Assembly (NCBI GenBank): GCA_963798805.1
Contig: CAWCVC010000010.1
Location: 868,001-932,000, forward strand
Length of the DNA stretch: 64,000 nt
Reading direction: 5' to 3'
From: CAVZCK01 sp963798805
Lineage (GTDB): Bacteria; Pseudomonadota; Alphaproteobacteria; Rhizobiales; Rhodomicrobiaceae
Shown: positions 25,783 to 34,752 of the stretch, piece by piece
Layout: every line of letters begins with the position of its first letter
Numbering within the stretch: position 1 is the first letter of the stretch
The notes under the pieces: model-generated
Databases searched by the model: none
Told to the model about the DNA's origin: nothing
The model's input: the letters and a program-made list of their open reading frames with translations, nothing else
Translations under genes and position numbers: made by a program

Positions 25783-27192
25783 TCAGGCGCTGTAATAAAG
25801 ATCGAACTCGATCGGATGCGGCATCATGCGGAAGCGATCGATCTCTTCCATCTTCAGAGCGATGTAGGCATCGATCTGATCGTCGGTGAAGACGCCGCCC
25901 TTCTTCAGGAACTCACGGTCCGCATCGAGATTTTCCATGGCCTCGTTCAGGGACGAGCAAACCGTCGGAATGTTCTTCAATTCCTCCGGTGGCAGATCGT
26001 AGAGGTTCTTGTCGATGGCATCGCCGGGATGAATGCGGCTGGTAATGCCGTCGAGCCCGGCCATCAGCATGGCCGCGAAGCCGAGATAGGGATTTGCTGC
26101 CGGGTCGGGGAAGCGGACCTCGACGCGCTTGGCCTTCGGGCTCGACACGACCGGGATACGGCAGGAAGCCGAGCGGTTGCGTGAGGAGTAGGCGCGCAGA
26201 ACCGGCGCCTCATAGCCCGGCACCAGACGCTTATAGGAGTTGGTGGTCGGGTTGGTGAAGGCGTTGATCGCCTTGGCGTGCTTCAGGATGCCGCCGATAT
26301 AGAACAGGCAGGTCTCCGACAGGTCGGCATAAAGGTTGCCCGCGAAAACCGGCGTGTCGCCTTTCCAGATCGACTGGTGGCAGTGCATGCCCGAGCCGTT
26401 GTCGCCGAAGACCGGCTTCGGCATGAAGGTGGCCGTCTTGCCGTAATTCTGCGCGACCATATGCACGACGTATTTGTAGATCTGCATATTGTCGGCCATG
26501 CGGGTCATCGGCCCGAATTTCACGCCGAGCTCATGCTGAGCCGCGCCCACTTCGTGGTGATGCTTCTCGGTCTTGACGCCCATTTCGGCCATGACACTCA
26601 GCATTTCCGAGCGGATGTCCTGCGCGCTGTCGACCGGCGGCACGGGAAAATAGCCGCCCTTGGTGCGCGGACGGTGGCCCAGATTGCCCATCTCATATTC
26701 GGTGCCCATGTTGGTGGGCAGCTCCATCGAGTTGAGCTTGTAGCCGCAATTATAAGGATCGACCGAGAAGCGCACGTCGTCGAAGATGAAGAACTCGGCT
26801 TCCGGCCCGAAGAACACCTTGTCGCCGATGCCCGTCTCTTTCAGATAGGCTTCGGCCTTGCGGGCGGTGCCGCGCGGGTCGCGCTCGTAGCGCTCGCCCG
26901 TCGACGGCTCCAGAACGTCGCAGAAAATAGCGAGCGTCGACTGCGCGAAGAAAGGATCGAGATGCGCCGTGTCCGGATCCGGCATCAGCGTCATGTCGGA
27001 TTCGTTGATGGCTTTCCAGCCCGCGATCGAGGACCCGTCGAACATGATGCCGTCCGCGAAAGCGCCCTCGTCCATCTCGGCGGCTTCCATGGTGACGTGC
27101 TGCATCTTGCCGCGCGGATCCGTGAAGCGCAGATCCACGAATTTGACGTCCTGATCTTTGATCTTCTGGATAACGTCGTTAGCGTTGGTCAT
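25783..27192 (-). CDS. glnA: Glutamine synthetase type I
   Basis: Dodecameric enzyme making glutamine from glutamate, ammonium and ATP. 469 aa. Marks are IMFDGSSIAGWKAI, GPEAEFFIFDDV, GDNGSGMHCHQSIW and RFPDPAANPYL. The adenylylation Tyr is in DKNLYDLPPEE, so this is the GlnE-regulated GSI-beta type. It lies 149 bp downstream of glnB on the same strand and likely shares its nitrogen-controlled promoter. Confidence 0.97.
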   Translation of the reverse strand: MTNANDVIQKIKDQDVKFVDLRFTDPRGKMQHVTMEAAEMDEGAFADGIMFDGSSIAGWKAINESDMTLMPDPDTAHLDPFFAQSTLAIFCDVLEPSTGERYERDPRGTARKAEAYLKETGIGDKVFFGPEAEFFIFDDVRFSVDPYNCGYKLNSMELPTNMGTEYEMGNLGHRPRTKGGYFPVPPVDSAQDIRSEMLSVMAEMGVKTEKHHHEVGAAQHELGVKFGPMTRMADNMQIYKYVVHMVAQNYGKTATFMPKPVFGDNGSGMHCHQSIWKGDTPVFAGNLYADLSETCLFYIGGILKHAKAINAFTNPTTNSYKRLVPGYEAPVLRAYSSRNRSASCRIPVVSSPKAKRVEVRFPDPAANPYLGFAAMLMAGLDGITSRIHPGDAIDKNLYDLPPEELKNIPTVCSSLNEAMENLDADREFLKKGGVFTDDQIDAYIALKMEEIDRFRMMPHPIEFDLYYSA

Positions 27193-27341
27193 TAGTGCTC
27201 CCTCATACTGAGCTTTGTGGGATCTAACCTAAGGGTTCGGTTTGGGCGGTTATCCGTCGCCGCAGCACGGTCAGCAGAAGCTTTCGGGGGTTCTATCGTC
27301 AAACACAATCGGATGCTCGCTATCGGCTGATTGAGAGGGAT

Positions 27342-27680
27342 TCAGATGGCGTCCACACCCGTCTCGCCAGTACGAATGCGGATCACGTCCTCAATGGCAT
27401 AGACGAAGATCTTGCCGTCACCGATGCGGCCCGTTTTCGCAGCGCTCTGAATGGCCTCGATGGCCTTTTCCACCATGTCATCCGCAAGCACAATCTCGAT
27501 TTTGACCTTCGGCAGAAAATCGACAACATATTCGGCTCCGCGATAAAGCTCGGTGTGTCCCTTCTGCCGGCCGAACCCCTTCGCCTCCGTCACGGTGATG
27601 CCCTGAAGTCCAATTTCCTGGAGGGCTTCCTTGACCTCATCAAGCTTGAACGGCTTGATAATGGCTTCCACCTTTTTCAT
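27342..27680 (-). CDS. glnB: Nitrogen regulatory protein P-II
   Basis: 112 aa trimeric signal protein sensing 2-oxoglutarate, ATP/ADP and glutamine status. The T-loop with uridylylated Tyr51 is GRQKGHTELYRGAEYVVDF, and the C-terminal signature is KTGRIGDGKIFV. Start MKKVEAIIKPFK with GGGAGG about 9 bp upstream is preferred to the ATG at 27707. No amtB is adjacent; the glnB-glnA pairing is typical of the glnBA operon of Alphaproteobacteria. Confidence 0.96.
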   Translation of the reverse strand: MKKVEAIIKPFKLDEVKEALQEIGLQGITVTEAKGFGRQKGHTELYRGAEYVVDFLPKVKIEIVLADDMVEKAIEAIQSAAKTGRIGDGKIFVYAIEDVIRIRTGETGVDAI

Positions 27681-27744
27681 GTTGGGCTGACCTCCCGTCA
27701 TGGCCATAAGTTGATCGGCACGTCCACCGGCTGACTCCGCTTAT

Positions 27745-27760
27745 AGCATGCTCCGTGCCA
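27745..27760 (-). promoter_or_regulatory. Candidate sigma-54 promoter of glnB-glnA
   Basis: The minus strand reads TGGCAC, five bases, ATGCT, against the consensus TGGCAC-N5-TTGCW: the -24 element is perfect and -12 is 4 of 5 with the GC dinucleotide. It ends 65 bp before the glnB ATG. glnBA in rhizobia is NtrC/sigma-54 controlled. I could not find a convincing NtrC dyad. Confidence 0.65.
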
Positions 27761-28048
27761 AATCGGACCAGCACCGCAAATCGTGCATTTCGTGCCCGTC
27801 TCGGCTGCGAAGCCCGGCTGGATGACGTTTACCGGAGCACATATTTGCACAAATTTTATGCAAAAGTCTAAAATCTGATCACACGCTGAAGTTGCGCTTA
27901 TAGCGCGAAAATCCCTGTCGCCGCAATTCCACACGCGAGGGGAATTATTTCTCAACCAACCATTTTCTACACCTTGCCTCAAATTTCAGGTACATTCGCG
28001 CCAATCACACCTCCGCGTCGGCTTGCAGTATCATTGGTAGGCATTCCC

Positions 28049-29542
28049 TTGCTCGAACTTCTTACCGCGGACGAAATGCGCCGCGCTGAAAAGATTACGA
28101 TCGAAAGCGGCACTCCCAGTCTGACCTTGATGGAGAACGCCGGGCGCGGCGTAACGGAAGAGGTTGTCAGACGGTTCCCAAGGGGAAGCAGGGTCCTGGT
28201 CCTTTGCGGACCGGGAAGCAATGGCGGCGACGGATTCGTCTGCGCCCGCACGCTGCGAGAGCGCGGCTACCAGGTCCGGCTGGCACTGCTCTGCAAGCCG
28301 GAGGAGCTGCCCCCCGATCCAAGAGAAATGGCTCGCCGGTGGGATGAGACCATCGAGCCCTTCGGTCCTCGCCTTCTGGAGGGCGCCGAGGTGATCGTCG
28401 ATGCGCTCTGGGGCTCGGGGCTGAAAGGCCCGGTCAACGGCGTCGTCGGCCAGGTGATCGAGGAGGTCACCGAGCGCAATCTGCCGGTTGTCGCCGTCGA
28501 CGTGCCGACCGGCATCGACTGCACCTATGGCAATGTGCACGGCATCGCCTTCCACGCGGTGTCCACCGTGACCTTTTTCCGCCGCAAGACCGGGCATGTG
28601 CTTCTGCCCGGCAAACGGTATTGCGGCGACGTTCGCGCCGTCGATATCGGCATAGCGACTAGCGTCCTCGCCGACGTCGCGCCGCAGACCTTCCTCAACG
28701 AACCGGATTTCTGGCTCAGATATTATCCACGGCTCGACCCCGACGGCCATAAGTACGACCGGGGTCACGCCGTTGTCGTTTCGGGCCCGATGGAAAGCAC
28801 CGGCGCGTCGCGGCTAGGCGCCAGGGCGGCGCTGCGCGTCGGTGCGGGGCTCGTCTCGCTGGCGACATCCAAAGCGGCTTTCTACATCAACGCCGCGCAG
28901 CTCACTTCGATCATGATTTCCGCCCATGACGGCCCCGCTGAGCTTGCCGAAATCCTGGCCAGCGACCCGCGCCGCAACGCGGTGCTGATCGGCCCCGGCG
29001 CCGGCGCGACGCCGGAGACGCGCGACAATGTCGCCGCCGTGCTGTCGAGCGAGGCGACCGCCGTCATCGACGCCGAAGGGCTGACCGCCTTCGAAGCCAA
29101 TCCGCAGGAGCTTTTCGCGCTGATTCAGCAACGCGGCGCGGCAACCATCCTGACCCCGCACAAGGGCGAGTTCGACCGGCTGTTCCCGGAGCTCGGCAAT
29201 GCCGAGTCGAAGCTGGAGCAGGCCAAGCGTGCCGCCGAGATTTCCGGCGCGGTGATCGTGTTTAAAGGACCGGATACCATCGTCTCCGCCCCCGACGGCC
29301 TGTCGGCGATCTCGGAGGGCTCTCCGCCCTGGCTGGCGACCGCCGGCACGGGCGACGTGCTGGCCGGGCTGATCGTCGGGCTTTGCGCGCAGAAGATGTC
29401 GCCCTTCGACGCCGCCGTGGCAGCCGTGTGGATGCATGCCGAGCTTGCCCGGACCTTCGGCCCCGGCCTGATTGCAGAGGACCTGGCCGACCTGCTCCCG
29501 CCCCTGCTGCAGCGGCTCAACAAGCTCGCCAAGCTGTTCTGA
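28049..29542 (+). CDS. nnrD: Bifunctional NAD(P)H-hydrate epimerase / ADP-dependent dehydratase
   Basis: Repairs hydrated NADH and NADPH. The N-terminal YjeF_N epimerase domain has LTADEMRRAEKITIESG, VLCGPGSNGGDGFVCAR and VAVDVPTGIDC. The C-terminal ribokinase-like dehydratase domain has KYDRGHAVVVSG, ILTPHKGEFDRL and TAGTGDVLAGLI. The start is uncertain: the frame is open from 27974; TTG 28049 is chosen because GGTAGG lies 7 bp before it and the motif begins right after. Confidence 0.9.
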   Translation: MLELLTADEMRRAEKITIESGTPSLTLMENAGRGVTEEVVRRFPRGSRVLVLCGPGSNGGDGFVCARTLRERGYQVRLALLCKPEELPPDPREMARRWDETIEPFGPRLLEGAEVIVDALWGSGLKGPVNGVVGQVIEEVTERNLPVVAVDVPTGIDCTYGNVHGIAFHAVSTVTFFRRKTGHVLLPGKRYCGDVRAVDIGIATSVLADVAPQTFLNEPDFWLRYYPRLDPDGHKYDRGHAVVVSGPMESTGASRLGARAALRVGAGLVSLATSKAAFYINAAQLTSIMISAHDGPAELAEILASDPRRNAVLIGPGAGATPETRDNVAAVLSSEATAVIDAEGLTAFEANPQELFALIQQRGAATILTPHKGEFDRLFPELGNAESKLEQAKRAAEISGAVIVFKGPDTIVSAPDGLSAISEGSPPWLATAGTGDVLAGLIVGLCAQKMSPFDAAVAAVWMHAELARTFGPGLIAEDLADLLPPLLQRLNKLAKLF

Positions 29543-29674
29543 ACTCGCAAGCCAGCCGCGCGTCGGATGTGCCGCGCGGGAGATGCGCGGCCGCTAGAGT
29601 GGGATCAATTTAGATGGAAACACTTGAGCTTAGAGCCCGCTCTCGATTCTTTGCTGGTCGCGCGATCGGCCGCT

Positions 29675-31264
29675 CTAACGATGCGCCGTCGGCTGCGCAC
29701 CGGTCGTATCCGGCGCGACCGCAGCGGCGAGCGCGCGTCCCGGCACCCCGAGGCGTTCCTTCACTGCAATGATGCGCTTGTAGGACGCCTCGATCCGCTC
29801 CTGCGTCAGCGTGCCGCTCATAACCGCCTCTTTGACCGCCGCAAGGATCTTTGCCGGAAGGTCCTCGACCGGCTTCAGATGATTGCCGACGATGACCATG
29901 TCGTTTCCGGCAACGAAGGCACGCACGGCCAGGTTTTCCGCGGGAGAGTGCTGCGCGGCTTCGAGCCCCTCCAGATCGCCGCTGATAACCACGCCGCGAT
30001 AGCCGATATCGCCTCGTAGCAGCCGCTGAATGGCGTTTTGCGACAGCGAGGCGGCAAGGCCGGGCTCATCGGAAAACTCGTTGTGCGCGGCCTGGCCGAC
30101 CATCACCATGTCGACATTGCCGTTCGCCGTAAGCTGCTTGTAGGGTTCGAGCGCGGACTTGTCCCAGCTGCCGTTACCGACCTGGCCGGGGAAGTGCTTC
30201 AGAACCGTGAAAATGCCCGCCTCCGTATGCGCAAGGCGGAAGGCCTTGGCAAAGGCCGCGACATGCTTCGGCTGCGAGCCGTAATCGCGGTCATCGGCGG
30301 CTGCATTTTCGGGTGCGAGATCCAGAACCGGCCCGAGATTGACGTTGAAGCCGAGCGAAACCAGCTCCTCGGCCATCGCCTGATAGACACCATAAGCGTT
30401 GAGCGGGTCGTTTTGCCGGCCGAGCTCGCCCGCCGACGGATAGGCCCGGAAGCCTTTGTCGGCCGGGAGGCAATGCGCGGTGCCGCCTTCCTGCGCGATG
30501 GCGAGCAACGGCCGAAACGGCGCCTTGGCTTTGCGGAATTCGGTGACGAGCGTCTTAAGCTGATCCGGCGAGCGGAAATTGCGGTCGGCAAAGACGACGC
30601 CGCCGATCTGCCCCGCCTCGAGCTGCGCGACGATGCGCTTCGGCCATTCCTCACCCGGCACGGTACCGTCGAAACCGATCATGATCATCTGGCCGACAAT
30701 CTTGCCGAGCTTGTCCTCCGCTTCGGCCGGCGTCACCGTCTGGGCAAGGCTGATGACGCTGGCGACCGCCGGTTGCGGTGCGACGGCCTGCGTGCCCCGG
30801 CGCTCCGGGATCGGCGGATTGAGATCCTCATCTCCCCGCGCCGAAACGCGCCGCGATGCCTGCCTGTCGCGGTCATCCCGGGTTCCCGACGCATTCTGCG
30901 CCGGCGAGGATTGATTGCCGCTCGAAGTCCCCTGAGGAGAGGACCGCTGCTGGCCGGTCGACGACGTGGTGCCCGCTGTCGGCACACGGCGCCCGATCGC
31001 ATCCGTCTGGTTCTTCGGAACAGGCGCGGTCTGCGGTGTGGTGTCGTCGATAACGGATACGGTCGGCCAGTTCAGGTCGCCGCCGATCGTCGAATCCCCT
31101 GCTCGCGCGCTGCTCGTGATCACCGCCAGCCCTGCAAGCAAGGCAACCGCATTAAGCGTTCGTCTCAACACTCCCCCCAAACGCTGGCTCTGGGGTCCCC
31201 GGTCGAGATCGGCATGGTCCGCGCCCCCATCTACGCAATACCCGGCCATTTGACTGAGGCGCAT
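29675..31264 (-). CDS. Secreted glycoside hydrolase family 3-like protein (NagZ-like, atypical)
   Basis: 529 aa. A hydrophobic segment (TLNAVALLAGLAVITSSARA) suggests export. A Ser/Thr/Gln/Pro-rich, probably disordered stretch of ~110 residues precedes a GH3 N-terminal-type barrel from about residue 170, with IGFDGTVPGEEW, GGVVFADRNF, LGFNVNLGPVLDLAP and VLKHFPGQVGNGSW. NagZ enzymes have KHFPGHG with a catalytic-loop His; here it is Gln. The Asp-bearing strand is VVISGDLEGLEAA. Activity on peptidoglycan is therefore doubtful. The start may be internal (Met6 or the GTG at residue 32). Confidence 0.78.
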   Translation of the reverse strand: MRLSQMAGYCVDGGADHADLDRGPQSQRLGGVLRRTLNAVALLAGLAVITSSARAGDSTIGGDLNWPTVSVIDDTTPQTAPVPKNQTDAIGRRVPTAGTTSSTGQQRSSPQGTSSGNQSSPAQNASGTRDDRDRQASRRVSARGDEDLNPPIPERRGTQAVAPQPAVASVISLAQTVTPAEAEDKLGKIVGQMIMIGFDGTVPGEEWPKRIVAQLEAGQIGGVVFADRNFRSPDQLKTLVTEFRKAKAPFRPLLAIAQEGGTAHCLPADKGFRAYPSAGELGRQNDPLNAYGVYQAMAEELVSLGFNVNLGPVLDLAPENAAADDRDYGSQPKHVAAFAKAFRLAHTEAGIFTVLKHFPGQVGNGSWDKSALEPYKQLTANGNVDMVMVGQAAHNEFSDEPGLAASLSQNAIQRLLRGDIGYRGVVISGDLEGLEAAQHSPAENLAVRAFVAGNDMVIVGNHLKPVEDLPAKILAAVKEAVMSGTLTQERIEASYKRIIAVKERLGVPGRALAAAVAPDTTGAQPTAHR

Positions 31265-31367
31265 TCTTAGCGCAGGCTGCGCTTCGCAGGCAAATTTCAG
31301 TCTTGGCCACGGACTTTAAGCACTATAGACGATATGCTCTCAAAGCGCATACGGGGATTTCGGCAGG

Positions 31368-33026
31368 ATGCATCGGTCCTTCATCATAGCCAGCCTCTTC
31401 GTTGCAATGGCGCAACCCTGCCTCGCGGCAACGGACACTGCGCTTTTGCGCATGCAGGAGGGCACGGCCGCCTTGCTGCGCGGTAAGTTCGACCAGGCGA
31501 TCGCCTCGCTCGACGAAGCGCTGAAGCAGCCCGACGTGCCGACGGCGCGGCTCGCCAGCATCCACAATGACCGCGGCGTCGCCTATTGGCGGCTGAAGAA
31601 ATATGACGAGGCGCTGAAGGACCTCGACGCTTCCATCAAGCTGGTCGACGGCTCCCCCGCGACCTACAACAACCGCGCCAATGTCTATATCGATCAGGGC
31701 CGCTATCAAGACGCGCTTGCCGATCTGAACCGGGCGATCGCGCTCGCCCCGGCCTATGGCGCCGCCTACAACAATCGCGGCAACGTGAATTTCCAGCTCG
31801 GCCATTATGACGCCGCGCTCAGCGATTTCCGCCGCGCCACCGAGCTGATGCCGACCAATTCCGTACCTTATAACGGTCGCGCCGAGACCCAGGAGATGCT
31901 GGGGCGGCCCTATGCCGGCCTTCGCTTCATTACGCGGGCGATCGCGCTCAACGGCAAATACACCGCCGCATATCGCAACCGCGCCCTGATCCTGCAGCAT
32001 CTGGAGCGGGATGAGGATGCGCTCGCCGATTATGAGCGGCTGATCAATCTCACGCCCGACAACCCCGATCTCTATGTCGGACGCGGACAGGTCTATCTGA
32101 GGCAGAAGAAGACCGCCCCAGCGCTCAAGGACTTCAATAAGGCCATCGAGCTCGACGAAAAAAATGCGCTCGCCTATGTCGGCCGCGGCGCCACTCAGGT
32201 CGAGCGCAAGCATTATGACGAGGCGGTGCCGGATCTCGATCAGGCCATCACGCTCGACCCCAAACTTGCCGAAGCCTATTTGCGGCGGGCAGAGGCGCAA
32301 TTCCGCCTCAACAAGCCCGATCTCGCGACCGCCGATCTGGACCAGGCGCTCAAGCTCGAGCCGAATTACGCCGAGGCATTCAAGCTGCGCGGCGAGATGG
32401 CCGAAGCCGCCGCCAATAACGACGCGGCCATTGCCGCCTACCGGCAGGCGCTGACGGCCGATCCGTTCATCGATGGCGTCGAGGGGTCGCTGAAGAAGCT
32501 GACCGGGGTCGAGGAAAAGCCGGTTCAGCCGCTCGGCGAGCCGGTTAAGGGCTGGGAGATCATCAGCCCGTCCAAGGGCCGCTATGTGGCGACCAATTCG
32601 CTCTATCCGCAGCTCAAGGTGCTGCTGGAAATGCATGGCGATGGGCAGCCCACTATTCTCGACTGGACGCCCCTCTCCGATTATCTGCGCGGCTTCGGCC
32701 TCTTGCGCTATTCGGCCGGCAAGGTCGCCGGCGCATCCAGCGATCAGGATGCTTACGAGTTCATCGCCATCATCGATCTGCGCCGTAACATCGTCGTGTC
32801 GATCGAGCCCTATATTGCGGGGCCGACGACGGCGAAATGGGAATGGTCGCAGACCGGCGTCGTCGTCACCGACGCCGAAGGCATGGTCAGCGCTCATGAG
32901 CTGCGTCCGCCGCAGCCGAAGCCGCAGCCGGTGGTGCAGAACCGCCCCTGGTTCGACGATCGCTGGAGCGGCGGCGGCGGTGGTTATCGGCGCAAGCGCG
33001 GTCTGTTCGACTGGCTGTTCAATTAG
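31368..33026 (+). CDS. Secreted tetratricopeptide-repeat protein
   Basis: 552 aa with a signal peptide (MHRSFIIASLFVAMAQPCLA). About ten TPR units fill residues 30-370 (for example YNNRANVYIDQGRYQDALADL and AYNNRGNVNFQLGHYDAAL). A mixed region of ~180 residues follows, ending in a Gly-rich, basic tail (GGGGGYRRKRGLFDWLFN). The C-terminal part is unfamiliar. A periplasmic scaffold role is inferred. Divergent from the GH3-like gene across ~100 bp. Confidence 0.82.
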   Translation: MHRSFIIASLFVAMAQPCLAATDTALLRMQEGTAALLRGKFDQAIASLDEALKQPDVPTARLASIHNDRGVAYWRLKKYDEALKDLDASIKLVDGSPATYNNRANVYIDQGRYQDALADLNRAIALAPAYGAAYNNRGNVNFQLGHYDAALSDFRRATELMPTNSVPYNGRAETQEMLGRPYAGLRFITRAIALNGKYTAAYRNRALILQHLERDEDALADYERLINLTPDNPDLYVGRGQVYLRQKKTAPALKDFNKAIELDEKNALAYVGRGATQVERKHYDEAVPDLDQAITLDPKLAEAYLRRAEAQFRLNKPDLATADLDQALKLEPNYAEAFKLRGEMAEAAANNDAAIAAYRQALTADPFIDGVEGSLKKLTGVEEKPVQPLGEPVKGWEIISPSKGRYVATNSLYPQLKVLLEMHGDGQPTILDWTPLSDYLRGFGLLRYSAGKVAGASSDQDAYEFIAIIDLRRNIVVSIEPYIAGPTTAKWEWSQTGVVVTDAEGMVSAHELRPPQPKPQPVVQNRPWFDDRWSGGGGGYRRKRGLFDWLFN

Positions 33027-33090
33027 CGCAATGTGAAAGAAACAGGCGCTGATCTCGCAGAAGGATCACGTCCAAGAAGAAGGAGCGGCG

Positions 33091-34167
33091 ATGGCCGCCG
33101 CGCTGCGCCATAGGATCAAGAGAGTGCTGGCGGCCTTGGCGCTGGCCGGCATGCTGGCGCACCCCGCCTCCTCCGACCCGCTGCCCGCACTCGGCGCGGA
33201 TCTCACGCAAACCACCGTCTCGGGACTCTCCTCCGGCGCCTATATGGCCGGCCAATTCCAGGTCGCCTATTCTCAGCTCGTCACCGGCGCCGGGATCGTC
33301 GCCGGCGGCCCCTATGCCTGCGCCGAAACGCCGGGCGGCGACCTCAACCCCTTCTGGGGGGTGGTGCTGGGCTGGAATCAGGAGCGGGCGCAGGATGACT
33401 GCATGGATGACGGCTGGTGGTTCTGGTCCACGGTGCCCGCTCCCGCCAACCTCCTCGACTATGCGAAACAGCTTGCCGAGGCGGACAAGATCGACGCGCT
33501 GAGCGGCCTCGCCGCCGACAAGGTCTATCTGTTTTCCTCAAGCCACGACGACACCGTGAAACGCCCCGTCGTCGAAGCCGCTTTCGGCTTTTACGAAAAG
33601 GCCGGGATTCCCGGCGCCAATATCCAGCTCGTCAAGAACGATCGCGCCGCGCACGCTTTTCTGACCGAAACCCAAGGGCTCGCCTGCGGAACGGCGGGAC
33701 CGCCCTATCTCAATGACTGCGACTACGATCAAGCGGGAGCGATCCTAAAGTGGCTTTACGGCAATCTCGACGGCCCGCGCGATGCGGTTACCTCAAGCTT
33801 CATCCGCTTCGAGCAGGCGCCTTTCGCGAGCGGTCTCGGCGAGGCCGATTTCAGCCCGGAGGGCGTCGCCTACATCCCCGCTGACTGCCGCACAACGCCG
33901 CGCTGCAAGGTGCACGTCGTCTTTCATGGCTGCAAGCAGGGGATTACCGCTGTCGGCGACACTTTCGTCAAAGGCTCGGGTTTCGCCCGCTGGGCCGAAG
34001 CGAACCGGGTCGTCCTGCTCTTCCCGCAGGTCACGGCCAGCACGCTCAACCCGAATGGCTGCTGGGACTGGTGGGGCTATACGGGCCGCAACTTCCTCGA
34101 ACGCGATGCGCCGCAAATGCTGGCAGTCAAGCGGATGCTCGACCGTCTGGCCGAGCAACCGCATTGA
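33091..34167 (+). CDS. Secreted PHB-depolymerase-like esterase
   Basis: 358 aa with a signal peptide (residues ~1-28). The lipase-box nucleophile is VSGLSSGAYMAGQ near residue 48; later features are LFSSSHDDTVKR, NDRAAHAFLT, HVVFHGCKQGI and NPNGCWDWWGYTGRNF, as in extracellular short-chain PHB depolymerase-type hydrolases. Several Cys suggest disulfides. The substrate may be polyhydroxyalkanoate or another ester; no obvious substrate-binding domain is attached. Confidence 0.83.
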   Translation: MAAALRHRIKRVLAALALAGMLAHPASSDPLPALGADLTQTTVSGLSSGAYMAGQFQVAYSQLVTGAGIVAGGPYACAETPGGDLNPFWGVVLGWNQERAQDDCMDDGWWFWSTVPAPANLLDYAKQLAEADKIDALSGLAADKVYLFSSSHDDTVKRPVVEAAFGFYEKAGIPGANIQLVKNDRAAHAFLTETQGLACGTAGPPYLNDCDYDQAGAILKWLYGNLDGPRDAVTSSFIRFEQAPFASGLGEADFSPEGVAYIPADCRTTPRCKVHVVFHGCKQGITAVGDTFVKGSGFARWAEANRVVLLFPQVTASTLNPNGCWDWWGYTGRNFLERDAPQMLAVKRMLDRLAEQPH

Positions 34168-34182
34168 ACGCTTCCTCCAGCC

Positions 34183-34554
34183 TCACTTTGATGGCTGCTT
34201 CGCGGGTCCACTCTTGCTGCCGGGCAGTCCCGGCGTTCCCGGCGAACCGGCCGGAGCCGCACCTAAGGGTGGCGCGACCTTCGTGCCTGCGGCAGGGCCG
34301 CTGGTCACCCCGGTCGAGCCCGGCTTGGCTTTATTGACGCTGCCGGTCGTGTCGCCCGAGCTGTTGACCGCGGGACCGCTCTTATTGCCGGGTAAGCCCG
34401 GTGTCCCGGGCGCGCCGGCCGGTGCGCCCGCTTGCGGCGGGGCGACTTTGCTGCCTGCGGCAGGGCCGGTCGCATTGTCCGCAGCCCACGCCGCCGGCGC
34501 AAGCAAGAGGGCAATCATTACAGTGCTCATTTTGAGCGTGCGTAGCTTAGTCAT
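34183..34554 (-). CDS. Small secreted Gly/Pro-rich protein with a duplicated collagen-like unit
   Basis: 123 aa. A signal peptide (cut near AAWA, residue 24) is followed by two copies of a 33-residue unit at residues 30-62 and 86-118 with 27 identical positions. Each opens GPAAG(S/T)KVAPP and carries PGTPGLPG, short Gly-X-Pro triplets as in collagen. The linker is Ser/Thr/Gly-rich. No known family recognised. AAGGAG precedes the ATG. Convergent with the esterase gene, 15 bp apart. Confidence 0.7.
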   Translation of the reverse strand: MTKLRTLKMSTVMIALLLAPAAWAADNATGPAAGSKVAPPQAGAPAGAPGTPGLPGNKSGPAVNSSGDTTGSVNKAKPGSTGVTSGPAAGTKVAPPLGAAPAGSPGTPGLPGSKSGPAKQPSK

Positions 34555-34752
34555 GGCTTTTACTCCTTGACTGGCACAACGCTCCCAAGCTTCGACGAGT
34601 TCCGCCCGGCAAAATATCGCAAAGACACGGGTTCTGTTACTCTCGCAGGTCTAATCGCTCAGCCATCCAATCACATGCAGAGATCGGCATCACAACTTAT
34701 ACCAAGAGCGACTTTTCCGGATGTAACCCCGCCATCGGTAATCGCTTAGAAA

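Noticed and set aside
27770..27800. NtrC dyad upstream of the glnB promoter (TGCAC...GTGCT)
   Set aside because: The half-site spacing is one base too long and the match is partial.
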